This document shows positions 25,845 to 34,698 of a stretch of DNA of 64,000 nt, piece after piece. The notes under the pieces were generated by a model, which saw only the letters and a program-made list of their open reading frames with translations, had not been told where the DNA came from and searched no databases. How positions within the stretch are numbered: the stretch's first letter is position 1; each line of letters starts with the position of its first letter. Origin of the DNA: Yinghuangia sp045039925 (GTDB lineage Bacteria; Actinomycetota; Actinomycetes; Streptomycetales; Streptomycetaceae). The stretch lies in the NCBI GenBank assembly GCA_045039925.1, contig CP108400.1, forward strand, positions 7,316,001-7,380,000, written 5' to 3'. The position numbers and the translations under genes were made by a program.

Positions 25845-26086
25845 CGCGGTAGCGCCCGTTGACCCAACGCGCCCGTCCCCGCCCGAGCGCCGCGCGAGTG
25901 CCGCCGCTCCGCACCACGGTTCCGAAGCCGTTCCGACACCGTTCGGACGCCCGGTTCCGATGGCGGCCGGACCCACCGTACGCGCGCCTGACGCGCTCTC
26001 GGACCCGGCCGAATTACAACCGTTGCACCACCCGACACCGACCCGGTCTGTGCATGCCCGGGGAGGCTTTGATAAGACTGGCGACC

Positions 26087-26869
26087 ATGCCGCGTGTGTT
26101 TTCCGGGGAACCGGACGCCGATCTGTCCGGGGCGTCCCCGCAGATCCCCGCCTCCGGTCATTCCGGAGCCACCGACGAAGAATCCAGTGTTTCCCGACTC
26201 ACGACTGCGAATCTGGTGACGACAGCAAAGTCCGCGGCACCCAAGCCGTCAGTACCCCGTAACCCCGCCCACGCGTCCGGCGCGCCCAAGCCGGGCCCGC
26301 CCCGGCCGTCCGCGCCGAAGCCGGGACCGCCGCGTCCCGCCGCACCGGTTCCCGCGCCGGCCGCGCCGCCGGCTCCGGCCGCTCCGGCCGAACCGACAGC
26401 TTCGGCCGAACCGACTCCCCCGCCCGCCGCGTCCGCGCCCGTCACCCCGACGGTCCCCGCGGCGCGTCAGGGCGAACGTCCCTCCGGACCCGACATCCGC
26501 CTCGTGTCCGCGACCCCGGACACCGCCCTCGGCGTCGCCGACGACTCCGTCGACCGGCTCCTGGACCAGGGGGTGGCACCGGACTCGATCCTGGTGCTCA
26601 CCACCGGTGACCCGCACCCGTGGCAGCAGCACGAGGAGTCGTTCGGCGCCGAGCAGTACTGGCGCCAGTACACCGAGGGCCGCGACGTCTTCTACGCCCC
26701 CGCTCTCAACGACCGCCAGCTGCGCCGCGAGACCGTCGTGCTGGTGGTCAACGGCTTCGCCGACCCGGCCCGTTCGACGGACGCGCTCGTGTCCGCGATC
26801 GGTGCGGGCACCAGCGCGGTCATCGTGTGCGGGGACCTGGACCAGGTGCGGGCGCTGACCGGCCTCTGA
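26087..26869 (+). CDS. Stand-alone protein resembling the C-terminal end of SF1 helicases
   Basis: From ATG 26087 the protein has 260 aa: an alanine/proline-rich linker to about residue 130, then a compact domain. VDRLLDQGVAPDSILVLTTG, then HPWQQHEESFG and TVVLVVNGFAD, recall the region around helicase motifs V and VI of UvrD-like proteins, though no Walker A domain is present. A likely -10 element (TAAGAC, 26073-26078) ends 8 nt before the ATG, so a leaderless transcript is possible; earlier in-frame codons back to 25859 are arginine-rich and look non-coding. It directly follows the TerD fusion gene. Confidence 0.55.
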   Translation: MPRVFSGEPDADLSGASPQIPASGHSGATDEESSVSRLTTANLVTTAKSAAPKPSVPRNPAHASGAPKPGPPRPSAPKPGPPRPAAPVPAPAAPPAPAAPAEPTASAEPTPPPAASAPVTPTVPAARQGERPSGPDIRLVSATPDTALGVADDSVDRLLDQGVAPDSILVLTTGDPHPWQQHEESFGAEQYWRQYTEGRDVFYAPALNDRQLRRETVVLVVNGFADPARSTDALVSAIGAGTSAVIVCGDLDQVRALTGL

Positions 26870-27352
26870 GCCGGCCGGCACCTGCGGCGCGTACCGCCGC
26901 CCGCGCGGTCGGCGGACTGGCCTTCGGCGCTGCCTGACCGGACCCCTTCGGTTCGGTTTGGTTCGCTCCGGCGGACGACCGGCTGCTCACCGGTCCGATC
27001 CCCGGCGCGTTCCCCCGGCGTTCGCGGGCGCGTTCGCCGGGTGCGTGCTGCGCGCGTTGGCCAGGTGTGCGCGTGGGTCCGTTCCTTGGTTCGGATGTCC
27101 GGGGTTCGGGTGTCCGGGGCTTGCGTGTACGGGCTTGCGTGTACGGGCTTGCGCGTCCGGGTTGGGGTGTCCAGTGCGCGCAATTCCGTGCCGGTCCTCG
27201 GCACGGTTCCGCGGGCGCCTTCGGCGTGCTCCACCGCGCTCCGGGGCTGTCGCCCGGTTCGCTCACGCGGCCGGGCGGTCAGTGCTGCCGTACCACAGGA
27301 CCACTCGTGGGGACGTACTCCTGCCCCGAGCCGCACGCGCGGGGCCGAAGTC
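26870..27352. other. Intergenic stretch with degenerate 14-15 bp repeats
   Basis: No convincing gene. Reading frames here are arginine or cysteine rich. From 27090 to 27172 the sequence consists of five diverged tandem units (two TTCGGNTGTCCGGGG, two exact CTTGCGTGTACGGG and one CTTGCGCGTCCGGG) followed by a partial sixth. Confidence 0.6.
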
Positions 27353-27475
27353 GGCTACGGTTCGTTCCCATGTCGGAATCGCCTTCGGTAGCCCGGCAAC
27401 CGGGCCCGTTCTCGGCCGAAGCCAGTGGGCTACGGTTCCCTTCCATGTCCGAATCCCCCTCTATAGCCCAGCTTC
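27353..27475 (+). repeat. 75-bp direct repeat duplicating a promoter and start codon
   Basis: The 48-bp segment from 27353 recurs at 27428. Both copies contain GGCTACGGTTC, then a C/T-rich 8-nt stretch, then ATG followed by codons for Ser-Glu-Ser-Pro-Ser. TACGGT ends exactly 8 nt before each ATG (27370 and 27445), which suits leaderless transcription. The two ATGs are in frame, 75 bp apart. Confidence 0.7.
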
Positions 27476-27816
27476 TCGACCGTTTCCTGAGTGATCAGGA
27501 AGACCGGCTGACCCTCCAGCAGTACCGCGCTTGCAGCACCGTGGTGGACATGCTTGCCGCGTACCTCAACCGGTACGCCTTCGCCACGCTGAACGTCGCG
27601 GACCGCAAGGAATGGGACGACGCCTACGAGGCCGGAGACGCCGAGGCGTTCTGCAACCTGTTCGGGGTGCGCAAGCTCGTCGTCGGCATCAAGCCGTTCC
27701 ACGGCGAACACCTCACGAACCGCCTGCGCGCCCCGGAGATGGTGCAGGAGCACGCCCTGACCGTCACCACCGAACTCGCGGACTGGCTCTCGTCCCAGGG
27801 CCACCGCGGCGCCTAG
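27445..27816 (+). CDS. Small conserved hypothetical protein
   Basis: A 123-aa acidic helical protein (LLDRFLSDQEDRLTLQQYR, MLAAYLNRYAFATLNVADRK, EAFCNLFGVRKLV). No catalytic motif, membrane segment or zinc site is visible. I take the second ATG (27445) as the main start; using the in-frame ATG at 27370 adds 25 residues that partly duplicate the N-terminus (MSESPS twice). Either form would be leaderless with TACGGT as the -10 element. It stands at the left edge of the decayed accessory region. Function unknown. Confidence 0.65.
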   Translation: MSESPSIAQLLDRFLSDQEDRLTLQQYRACSTVVDMLAAYLNRYAFATLNVADRKEWDDAYEAGDAEAFCNLFGVRKLVVGIKPFHGEHLTNRLRAPEMVQEHALTVTTELADWLSSQGHRGA

Positions 27817-28821
27817 CCGCCCCCTGGCGGGGCGCCACACCCCACCTGACGCCCCGTCAACTTGTCTTCCGCCCCTTGCCGTTCGCCGGGAGGCCGCGGT
27901 CCGCCGCGCGCCTGAGCCGGGGAGCGGGGAACTGCTCCCCAGTCGCGTGAAAGCCGCGCGAGGAGGCATACGGGTTCGGTGCTGCCGGGTCTATTCCGGC
28001 GCACCACGGTGATGTCCTCGGCGGGCAAGTTGCGCCTGCTCGTGGCTCCTTCGCGACCGGCGCCCGTAGGGCCGGGCGGTGGATATCCCTCAAGCTGCCT
28101 GAGTGCCGCCTGAGGTCCCGAACCGCCTGGTTCCCACACCAGGCCCTGGGTCCGACCCGCGCATCGCGGCACAAGGCCACTGAGGCCGCCGCGGCTCCTG
28201 CGATACTTCCTGACGCCCCGTCAGACCGCCCGGCTCGCCTGCGCTTCGCGCGGCTCACTAAGCGTCGACGAAACGCGCCGCCGTTTCCGACATTGGCGCA
28301 GTGACCGACGTTGCGAGTGCGATGTCGTACAGGAGAGCCGTGTCGTGTCGGCGAGCGCATGGGTGAACGAGCGCCCCGTGCAGCCTCCCCTCCCGCCCGA
28401 CCCTTCCTTAACTCGGGAACGTCCACCGCCGTCCCGAAGTGCCGGCCAGCACCCTCGACCACCCGAAACAACGTAGAACCCACTGCTCTCGACACCGCGT
28501 TCGAACGCAACGACAGCACGCCCGCAATCTCAGTAGCCCCATGAGTTGTTCACCGCTGGGAGTCCGCCCTCGTCGCCGGGCCCCGCCCGTCGACGGACCC
28601 CCCGCCGCATCGCGGCACTTTGCGGCGCCTGCCCCGACCCCGAAGCGGCGCCGGGAACTCCTGCCGCGCAGGCGCAACCCCGGTCTGCCAGGGGAGTTGG
28701 CGGCGCTGAACGTCCTGGGCTACGGCCCGAACCACCGGCAGAACTGCCTCGCTTCGCCCCCGCGAGAGCCGCTGCCTGGAACCGAGGAGTCTCCGCGACC
28801 GCGCCCGGCCAGGTCCTCTCT
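27817..28821. other. About 1 kb without a convincing gene
   Basis: Reading frames on both strands are short or of biased composition. GC content is lower and less codon-structured than in the flanks. Two identical palindromic 13-mers, TGACGCCCCGTCA, occur at 27847-27859 and 28211-28223. This looks like eroded sequence next to the insertion-sequence relics that start at 29077. Confidence 0.6.
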
Positions 28822-29070
28822 ATGGACGAGGCCCAGGCGAGCGGTCAGGTGTGGAGGGACGAGGTCCAAGCGCGTCCGACAGCCGAGCAGGATCGTGATG
28901 CCCTGGCTCGGCTTGTCGAAGTGGATGCAGACCCTTTCGAGGTGGAGCTGTACGAGAGCGCGGCAGATCCGCAGGTGCTTTCGATTGATCGCGCTCAGAG
29001 GTCGCATGCCGGGCAGTACGCCAGGCACGTGCGGCGACTTCGAGGGCTTCAGCAGCGCCAAGGCAGTTGA
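28822..29070 (+). CDS. Possible small protein or gene remnant
   Basis: An 82-codon frame from ATG 28822 reads as a plausible charged helical protein (MDEAQASGQVWRDEVQAR, then DRDALARLVEVDADPFEVEL). Its ending YARHVRRLRGLQQRQGS is arginine-rich. There is no clear ribosome-binding site, and the frame stays open upstream with poor composition, so it could be a 3' remnant. It ends six bases before the insertion sequence terminal repeat. I do not recognise a family. Confidence 0.25.
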   Translation: MDEAQASGQVWRDEVQARPTAEQDRDALARLVEVDADPFEVELYESAADPQVLSIDRAQRSHAGQYARHVRRLRGLQQRQGS

Positions 29071-29076
29071 GCACTA

Positions 29077-29841
29077 GGCAGCGTTTTGGGGATCAAGGTC
29101 TGAGCCAGAGCCTGATGGCGTCGAAGGCGACCGCCCGAAACGCCTTGAGCCGGTTGATGGTGCCCTCGGCCTCGTTGCGCGCCAGCGATAGTCCTCGCGG
29201 TTCCGGGATCGTGTGGCGGATCCCGCGTCGGCGCAGGTGCGCGCGGATCGTCCGGGAGCTGTAAGCCCTGTCCGCGACCACCGTCTGCGGCCCGGTGTGC
29301 GGTCGTCCGCCGGCGGGACGTGGGACACGGCTAGCTGCGATGACGTGCGTGAACGCGGGTGCGTCGTCGGCCTGGCCGGGGCCGGCCAGGACCGCGAAGG
29401 GCCGAAGCCTCCCCTCGCAGGCGAGGTGGATTTTGCTGGTCAGTCCGCCGCGGGACCGCCCGAGCGCCGCGCCGAACTCGTGGTCGAGGACCCCCTTTTT
29501 TGCGTTCGCCGCGCGGCGTCGGGATGAGCGCGTACCGAGGCGGAGTCGATGCCGACGCACGACCAGTCCAGCGCACCTTCGGCGTCCGCGCGGACCTGCA
29601 ACGCGGTCAGGATCCGATCCTTCCCGAACCGCTCCGGCAGATCACGCCACGGCACTCCGGTCGCACGCGGTACAGCACACCGTTGACCGTCGTGCGGTGG
29701 TCGGCCCAGCGGCCACCGCGACCGCCGACCAGCGCAACAACGGCGCCAGTACGTCCCATTCGACCTGCGTCAGATCACCACGACCCACGACCAGAACACG
29801 ACCCAACCGCCAGACAGTCACAAGATCCTCAAAACGCTGCC
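29077..29841 (-). mobile_element. Degenerate IS5-family insertion sequence
   Basis: Near-perfect terminal inverted repeats bound the element: GGCAGCGTTTTGGGGATC at 29077-29094 and its inverse (one mismatch) at 29824-29841. Between them the minus strand encodes a broken IS5-type transposase. PWRDLPERFG and VGIDSASVRAHPDAARR are in one frame, and LDHEFGAALGRSRGGLTSKIHL, VVADRAYSS (with the second catalytic Asp) and EAEGTINRLKAFRAV in another. A deletion follows PERFG, and at least one further frameshift is present. The element is about 765 bp and non-functional. No clear target duplication is seen. Confidence 0.8.
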
Positions 29842-29873
29842 CAGCCTTCGGATCATCTGATCGTTGGCCTGGC

Positions 29874-30560
29874 GTGTCGTTGACTGACGCCCGGTGGGCG
29901 AGGATCGAGCCGCTGCCGCCGGACAGAACTCCGAAGCGGGGCGGGCGGTGGAGTGATCACAGGCGGCTGATCGACGCGACCGCGTCCAAGTACCGCTCGG
30001 GAACACCCTGGCTGGACCTGCCCGAACACTTCGGCTCATGGAAGGGCGCTCACAACCGGCTTCGGCAGTGGGCGGCCGACGGCACCTGGGAGAAGGTCTT
30101 CACCGTCCTGCTTGCGCAGGCTGACGCGGAGGGGACCTCGACTCGGTCGTCGCGGTCGACTCCACCATCGTCCGCGCCCACCAGCACGCCGCCGGAGCCC
30201 GTCAAAGGGGCCCTGGCCGACGAGCCGGCCCATCATGCCCTCGGACGGTTCCGCGGCGGGCTGACTGCCAAGATCCACCTTGTCGCGGACAGCCGCTGTC
30301 GGCCGCTCGCTCTCCTCCAAGGCGTACTCGTCCCGTGCGATCCGGGCCCGTCTCCGTCGGCGCGGAACCCGGGCGGTGATCCCCCAGCCCTCCGATCAGG
30401 TCGCCAAGCGCAAGAAGTGAGGCCGATCCGGTGACCGCGCGCCTGCTTTCGATGGCGAGGCATACAAGCAGCCCAACACCGTCGAGCGATGCATCAACAT
30501 GCTCAAGCAGGGGCGCGGTCTGGCACTCGATAGGACAACACCGCCGACGACAGCCTCGAC
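29874..30560 (+). pseudogene. Second IS5-family transposase relic
   Basis: Starting GTG 29874, VSLTDARWARIEPL, RTPKRGGRWSDHR and YRSGTPWLDLPEHFG form the N-terminal domain of an IS5-type transposase. The frame shifts after LLAQADAEG (the DSTIVRAHQHAAG strand is only readable in another frame), returns with ALGRFRGGLTAKIHLVAD, then loses the middle. The C-terminal signature FDGEAYKQPNTVERCINMLKQ is readable near 30450-30520. Several frameshifts and a deletion make it a pseudogene. It belongs to a different IS subgroup from its neighbour and lies tail-out from it. No terminal repeats were found. Confidence 0.75.
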
Positions 30561-30832
30561 AATGTCGCCGCCTACTGCCACCGAATCTCCGACTCAGGTC
30601 ACCAGCTCGGGATCGGTTGCGCGACGCCCGAGTAGATCTCTGACGACGTCCTGGTCGGCATGCGCGAAGGCGGCCGGAACCTGGCCGGGTTCACCGGCCG
30701 ACAATGCGGAGGCGTGCCCGCTTCCCTCATGCGGCCCTGACCGAACTCGCCGACGGGAAAAGCACTGAAGGGCCCAACGGTGCCTGGCTGCGAAGCCCGC
30801 CCGCGCCGACGTGCGCTGTCCGGCCGCAGGGC

Positions 30833-31630
30833 CTACGCGGTGGCCACGTCCGGGACCAGGCGGACCAGCGGGGGTCTCGGGGGTGGCGCAGGGCCCTCCG
30901 GGTAGTCGGCGAACGCCGCCACCGCGATGCCCGCGTGGTCGGTGCGGTGCGGCGGGTGGGGGCGTGCCGCGGGGTGGGGCGGAGTGCCGGCGGCAGCGGG
31001 CGGTGCGGCCGGCGGGAGGGGGGCTGCCGGGAGCGGAGCTGTGGGGGCCGGGGCCGCCGGGACCGGGGGCGGAGGGGCGGGAACCGGACGTGCCGCGGAG
31101 GCCGGCGTACGCCCGTTTCGTCCGTCGCCGACGACCTGCCAGCCGTCTTCCGCCATGATCACCGCGGCGCCGCAGCGCAGGCCGTGGAGGCCGCAGGCGT
31201 CGCGCAGGCCCCACATCCAGCGGCCGTCGTCGGGCTCCCAGCCGCGCTGTCCGTCGCGGCAGAGGAGCAGGACCGTGGTGCGGGTGGGGCTGGCGCGGCG
31301 CAGGTCGTCCGGGACGATCATGCGCAGGTGCGCCAGGATCGTGTTGCGGCACTCCCACCCGTCGGTCGGGCCCGACCCGTTGTCGAGCGCGAACGACGCG
31401 CTGGCGACGGGACGCCCTTCCGCATCGAGGACGGCGACGACCGCCGTCCCGGGCTCGGGGCGGTGGAGGTCGTGGAGGCGTTTGACCAGTGCTCGCGGGT
31501 CGCGCAGCAGCGGCACGTCGTACGCCTGCCACTGCTCGGGATCGATCATGCGCACAGGTTCCTGGGACGGAACGCGGCGGCGGCTGAGTCTGGACCGGAA
31601 GGAGGCTGAGGCGGCGGCGGTGGCAGGCAC
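30833..31630 (-). CDS. Conserved actinobacterial hypothetical protein with Pro/Ala-rich tail
   Basis: The 265-aa protein begins at GTG 31630, 2-4 nt after AAGGAGGG. The folded part is about 28-165: MIDPEQWQAYDVPLLRDPRAL, then GTAVVAVLDAEGRPVASASF, and LLLCRDGQRGWEPDDGRWMW. Alternating strands and an RDG-type loop suggest an alpha/beta binding fold. About 80 residues of proline and alanine follow. No catalytic residues can be named. It lies between the insertion-sequence relics and the RecQ gene. Confidence 0.65.
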   Translation of the reverse strand: MPATAAASASFRSRLSRRRVPSQEPVRMIDPEQWQAYDVPLLRDPRALVKRLHDLHRPEPGTAVVAVLDAEGRPVASASFALDNGSGPTDGWECRNTILAHLRMIVPDDLRRASPTRTTVLLLCRDGQRGWEPDDGRWMWGLRDACGLHGLRCGAAVIMAEDGWQVVGDGRNGRTPASAARPVPAPPPPVPAAPAPTAPLPAAPLPPAAPPAAAGTPPHPAARPHPPHRTDHAGIAVAAFADYPEGPAPPPRPPLVRLVPDVATA

Positions 31631-32149
31631 GGCCCTCCTTCGGTCCGGGAGCGGTCCGGGGAAGCGGACCGTCGTCAGCCGGTGTCTTCGCGCAGGCGAA
31701 GCCGTGCGGATTCTGCCGCATCACAAAATGATGCGACCCGCAAAGATCACCAGGACGCTAAGTCGATTCTTCCGCGCGCATGGGAGTGGCGGCAACAGGG
31801 AAACGTGATCAGCTCCACAGGAAACCCATGATTCACATGACCGACACATCCCGTCCGCGCGGCAGTTGTTGGCTGTGGCGTGTCGCTGTTTCGAGCGATT
31901 CCGTGGGTTTTTGTCCGTTCTTGAAGCTGATGTTGCTCGCAAGCTCGTGGCCCGTTCCGGCGCCCCGGATGCCTCCGGAAGCCCTGGGATGGGGTGCTCG
32001 GAGGCGGCCGAGGGGCGCCTTTGGGTGCCCGCCCCGGCTCGCGGGAGCTGCAGGGGCGTGGGATCAGGCAGGCGACACCTGGAGCCGACACCGCGATTGT
32101 CGACATATCTGTGCCATGGAGTTCGCCTCGGATGGCGACCGCCGCCGGG
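31631..32149. other. AT-richer intergenic region
   Basis: About 520 bp without a gene. A small dyad CGCATCA-caaaa-TGATGCG lies near 31719-31737, upstream of the hypothetical gene on the minus strand, and could be an operator or hairpin. The section around 31800-31960 has markedly lower GC than its surroundings, and the frames there do not look coding. Confidence 0.5.
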
Positions 32150-34315
32150 TCACGCTTCGACCGCCAGCACCAAGGGCAGCACTTCCCCGGCGCCCGCCCG
32201 CCGCAGCAGCCGGGCCGCGACAGTGATCGTCCAGCCGCTGTCGACCCGGTCGTCGACCAGCAGAACCGGCCCGTCGACGGACGCGAGCGCCGCCGCGAGA
32301 TCCGGGGGCACGGTGAACGCCCCGGCCAGTGCCCGCAGCCGCTGGGCGCTGTTGCTGCGGGCCGGGGCCGGCTCGGCGTCCGGGGCGTACTCGATCCGAC
32401 CGAGGAACGGCAGGCGTCCGACCTCGGACAGCCGGGCTCCGAGGCTGTCGATCAACAGTCCGTGCGTGCGGGAGGCCATCGTGACCACACCGGCGGGCCG
32501 CTGCTCCCATCCCCACGACGCCAGGACCTGGACGACCGCGTTGAACACGTCGTCCGACACCGGGGCGTCCCCGGCATCGGCCGCGAGGACGGGGCGCAGC
32601 CGGTTCCCCCAGCCGATGTCGGACAGCCGCCCGAGTGCCCGTCCCGTCGAGGCCTGCTCGTCGGCCGGAATGCGCCCCTTGAGCGCTACGCCCGCATCGG
32701 TCATCCCCGTCGGCCACATCCGCCGCGGTTCCACCTCGACCCCGGGGCGGCCGAGCGCCGCGCGCGCCGCGTCGAGCGCGCCCGGATCGACGGCGGCGTC
32801 GTAGCGGGGGCCCGCACATCCGTCACAGCGTCCGCAGGGCACCGCCTGCTCGTCGTCGAGTTGCCTGCGCAGGAACTCCAGTCGGCAGCCGGTGGTTGCC
32901 ACGTAGTCGCGCATGGCCTGCTGCTCCTGGGCGCGGGCCTGCGCCACGCGTACGTAGCGCTCGGTGTCGTACCGCCACGGCTGGCCGGTGGCGGTCCAGC
33001 CGCCGCGCACGCGCCGCGCCGCGCCGTCGACGTCGAGCACCTTGAGCATCAGCTCCAGCCGGTTGCGGCGCAGGTCGACGCGTGGCTCCAGGGCCGCGGT
33101 CGAGAGCGGTCGGTCGGCGGACGCGAGGACGTCGAGAGTGCGCCGCACCTGGTCCTCGGGCGGGAAGCCCAGGGAGGCGAAGTAGCGCCAGATCGCCTCG
33201 TCTTCGCGGCCGGGGAGCAGCAGGACGTCGGCGCGTTCGACGGCGCGGCCCGCGCGTCCGATCTGCTGGTAGTAGGCGATGGGCGACTGCGGCGCCCCCA
33301 GGTGCACGACGAACCCGAGGTCGCCCTTGTCGAAGCCCATGCCGAGAGCCGACGTCGCGACCAGGGCCTTGACGCGGTTGGCCAGCAGGTCGGCCTCGGC
33401 GGCCTGCCGTTCGGCGTCGTCGGTCCGCCCCGAGTAGGACGCCACGGTGTGGCCGCGCGAGCGCAGGTAGGCGGTCACCTCCTCGGCTGCCGCCACGGTG
33501 AGGGTGTAGATGATCCCGGACCCGGGGAGTTCGCCGAGGTGCGCATCGAGCCACGCCAACCGGTGGGCCGCGTCCGGCAGTTGCAGGACGCCCAGGGTGA
33601 GGCTCTCGCGGTCCAGCGAGCCGCGCAGGACCAGTGCGTCCGTGTTCTCCGCGCCGGTGCCCAGTTGTTCGGCGACGTCGGCGGTCACGCGCGCGTTGGC
33701 CGTCGCCGTGGTGGCCAGAACCGGGACCCCGCGCGGCAGATCGCCGAGCAGGGTGCGCAGCCTGCGGTAGTCGGGGCGGAAGTCGTGGCCCCAGTCGGAC
33801 ACGCAGTGCGCCTCGTCGACGACCAGGAGCCCGCAGGTCGCCGCCAGCTTCGGCAGGACGGTGTCGCGGAAGTCCGGGTTGTTGAGGCGCTCCGGGCTGA
33901 CCAGGAGCACGTCGACGACGCCGTCGGCAACCTCGGCCTGGATCGAGTCCCAGTCGTCGATGTTGGCCGAGTTGATCGTGCGGGCGCGGATGCCGGCGCG
34001 GGCGGCGGAGTCGATCTGGTTGCGCATGAGCGCGAGGAGGGGCGAGACGATCACGGTCGGACCCGCGCCGCGGGCGCGCAGCAGCGCCGTGGCGACGAAG
34101 TACACCGCCGACTTGCCCCACCCGGTGCGCTGGACGACCAGCACCCGGCGGTGCTCCGCGACCAGGGCCTCGACGGCACGCCACTGGTCCTCGCGCAGCC
34201 GTGCGGATTCGCCCGCGAGGCCGCGCAGCACGGCGTCCGCCTCGTCGCGCAGTGCGGTCGAGGCGGCGGGGTCGTGGGGTGCGGAGGCGGCTGGGGTGGC
34301 GTCGGCGGAGTCCAT
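32150..34315 (-). CDS. RecQ-type DNA helicase fused to a phosphoribosyltransferase-like domain
   Basis: A 721-aa superfamily 2 helicase. Walker A is TGWGKS near residue 64-69, the DEAH box appears as VVDEAHCVSDWGHDFRPDY, and motif VI as YYQQIGRAGRA. A RecQ zinc site follows (CRLEFLR through CGRCDGC). The last 80 residues carry GPVLLVDDRVDSGWT, the PRPP-binding loop of type I phosphoribosyltransferases, as ComF-like proteins have. The family unwinds recombination intermediates 3' to 5'. I start at ATG 34315 because GAAAGG precedes it; an ATG 30 bp upstream is open. Whether the transferase domain is catalytic is unknown. Confidence 0.9.
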   Translation of the reverse strand: MDSADATPAASAPHDPAASTALRDEADAVLRGLAGESARLREDQWRAVEALVAEHRRVLVVQRTGWGKSAVYFVATALLRARGAGPTVIVSPLLALMRNQIDSAARAGIRARTINSANIDDWDSIQAEVADGVVDVLLVSPERLNNPDFRDTVLPKLAATCGLLVVDEAHCVSDWGHDFRPDYRRLRTLLGDLPRGVPVLATTATANARVTADVAEQLGTGAENTDALVLRGSLDRESLTLGVLQLPDAAHRLAWLDAHLGELPGSGIIYTLTVAAAEEVTAYLRSRGHTVASYSGRTDDAERQAAEADLLANRVKALVATSALGMGFDKGDLGFVVHLGAPQSPIAYYQQIGRAGRAVERADVLLLPGREDEAIWRYFASLGFPPEDQVRRTLDVLASADRPLSTAALEPRVDLRRNRLELMLKVLDVDGAARRVRGGWTATGQPWRYDTERYVRVAQARAQEQQAMRDYVATTGCRLEFLRRQLDDEQAVPCGRCDGCAGPRYDAAVDPGALDAARAALGRPGVEVEPRRMWPTGMTDAGVALKGRIPADEQASTGRALGRLSDIGWGNRLRPVLAADAGDAPVSDDVFNAVVQVLASWGWEQRPAGVVTMASRTHGLLIDSLGARLSEVGRLPFLGRIEYAPDAEPAPARSNSAQRLRALAGAFTVPPDLAAALASVDGPVLLVDDRVDSGWTITVAARLLRRAGAGEVLPLVLAVEA

Positions 34316-34698
34316 ACGCACCTTTCTATCCGTTCCGCCGGACATCGCGACAACGCGCCGCCGAATCTGTGGAGAAACGATTTTTCGATGATTGATGCCC
34401 GCTTTGTCTGGTTCTTGTGTCCGTCATCGACGCATTTTTCGTGCGCGAAGTGCGCTCACCGCCCCCTGTCGCTGCTCCGTCTCCGGCCGTGCGGAGTCCT
34501 GCGGAGGCCTGTTGGAGGCCTGTTGGAGGCCCGTCGGCGGCCTGTACGACCTGCCTCGGCCGAGTTGCCGGCGCCACTCGGCGGAGCCGTCGTCCCCTCC
34601 GAAAGTTGTGAAGAACCGCCGCCTGCCCTTGGCTCCCGCGCCGCGGAGGGTGAAGTGTGGGACAGGACTCGTGGACACGGATGCCCCGGGAGGACACG
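34316..34698. other. Intergenic region between RecQ and aldo/keto reductase genes
   Basis: Divergent promoters are expected in this 383-bp gap. The stretch 34370-34440 is AT-rich with two TTTTTCG tracts. Around 34500-34545 GGAGGCCTGTT-type units are repeated three times. No gene is convincing here. Confidence 0.5.

Noticed and set aside
22848..25976. 1042-aa minus-strand frame opposite the TerD fusion gene
   Set aside because: Composition (Arg, Gly, His) and perfect overlap with a gene of clear domain structure show it is an antisense shadow.
30420..30832. Additional small ORFs after the second transposase relic
   Set aside because: Beyond the transposase C-terminal signature near 30450-30520 the frames have no protein-like composition.
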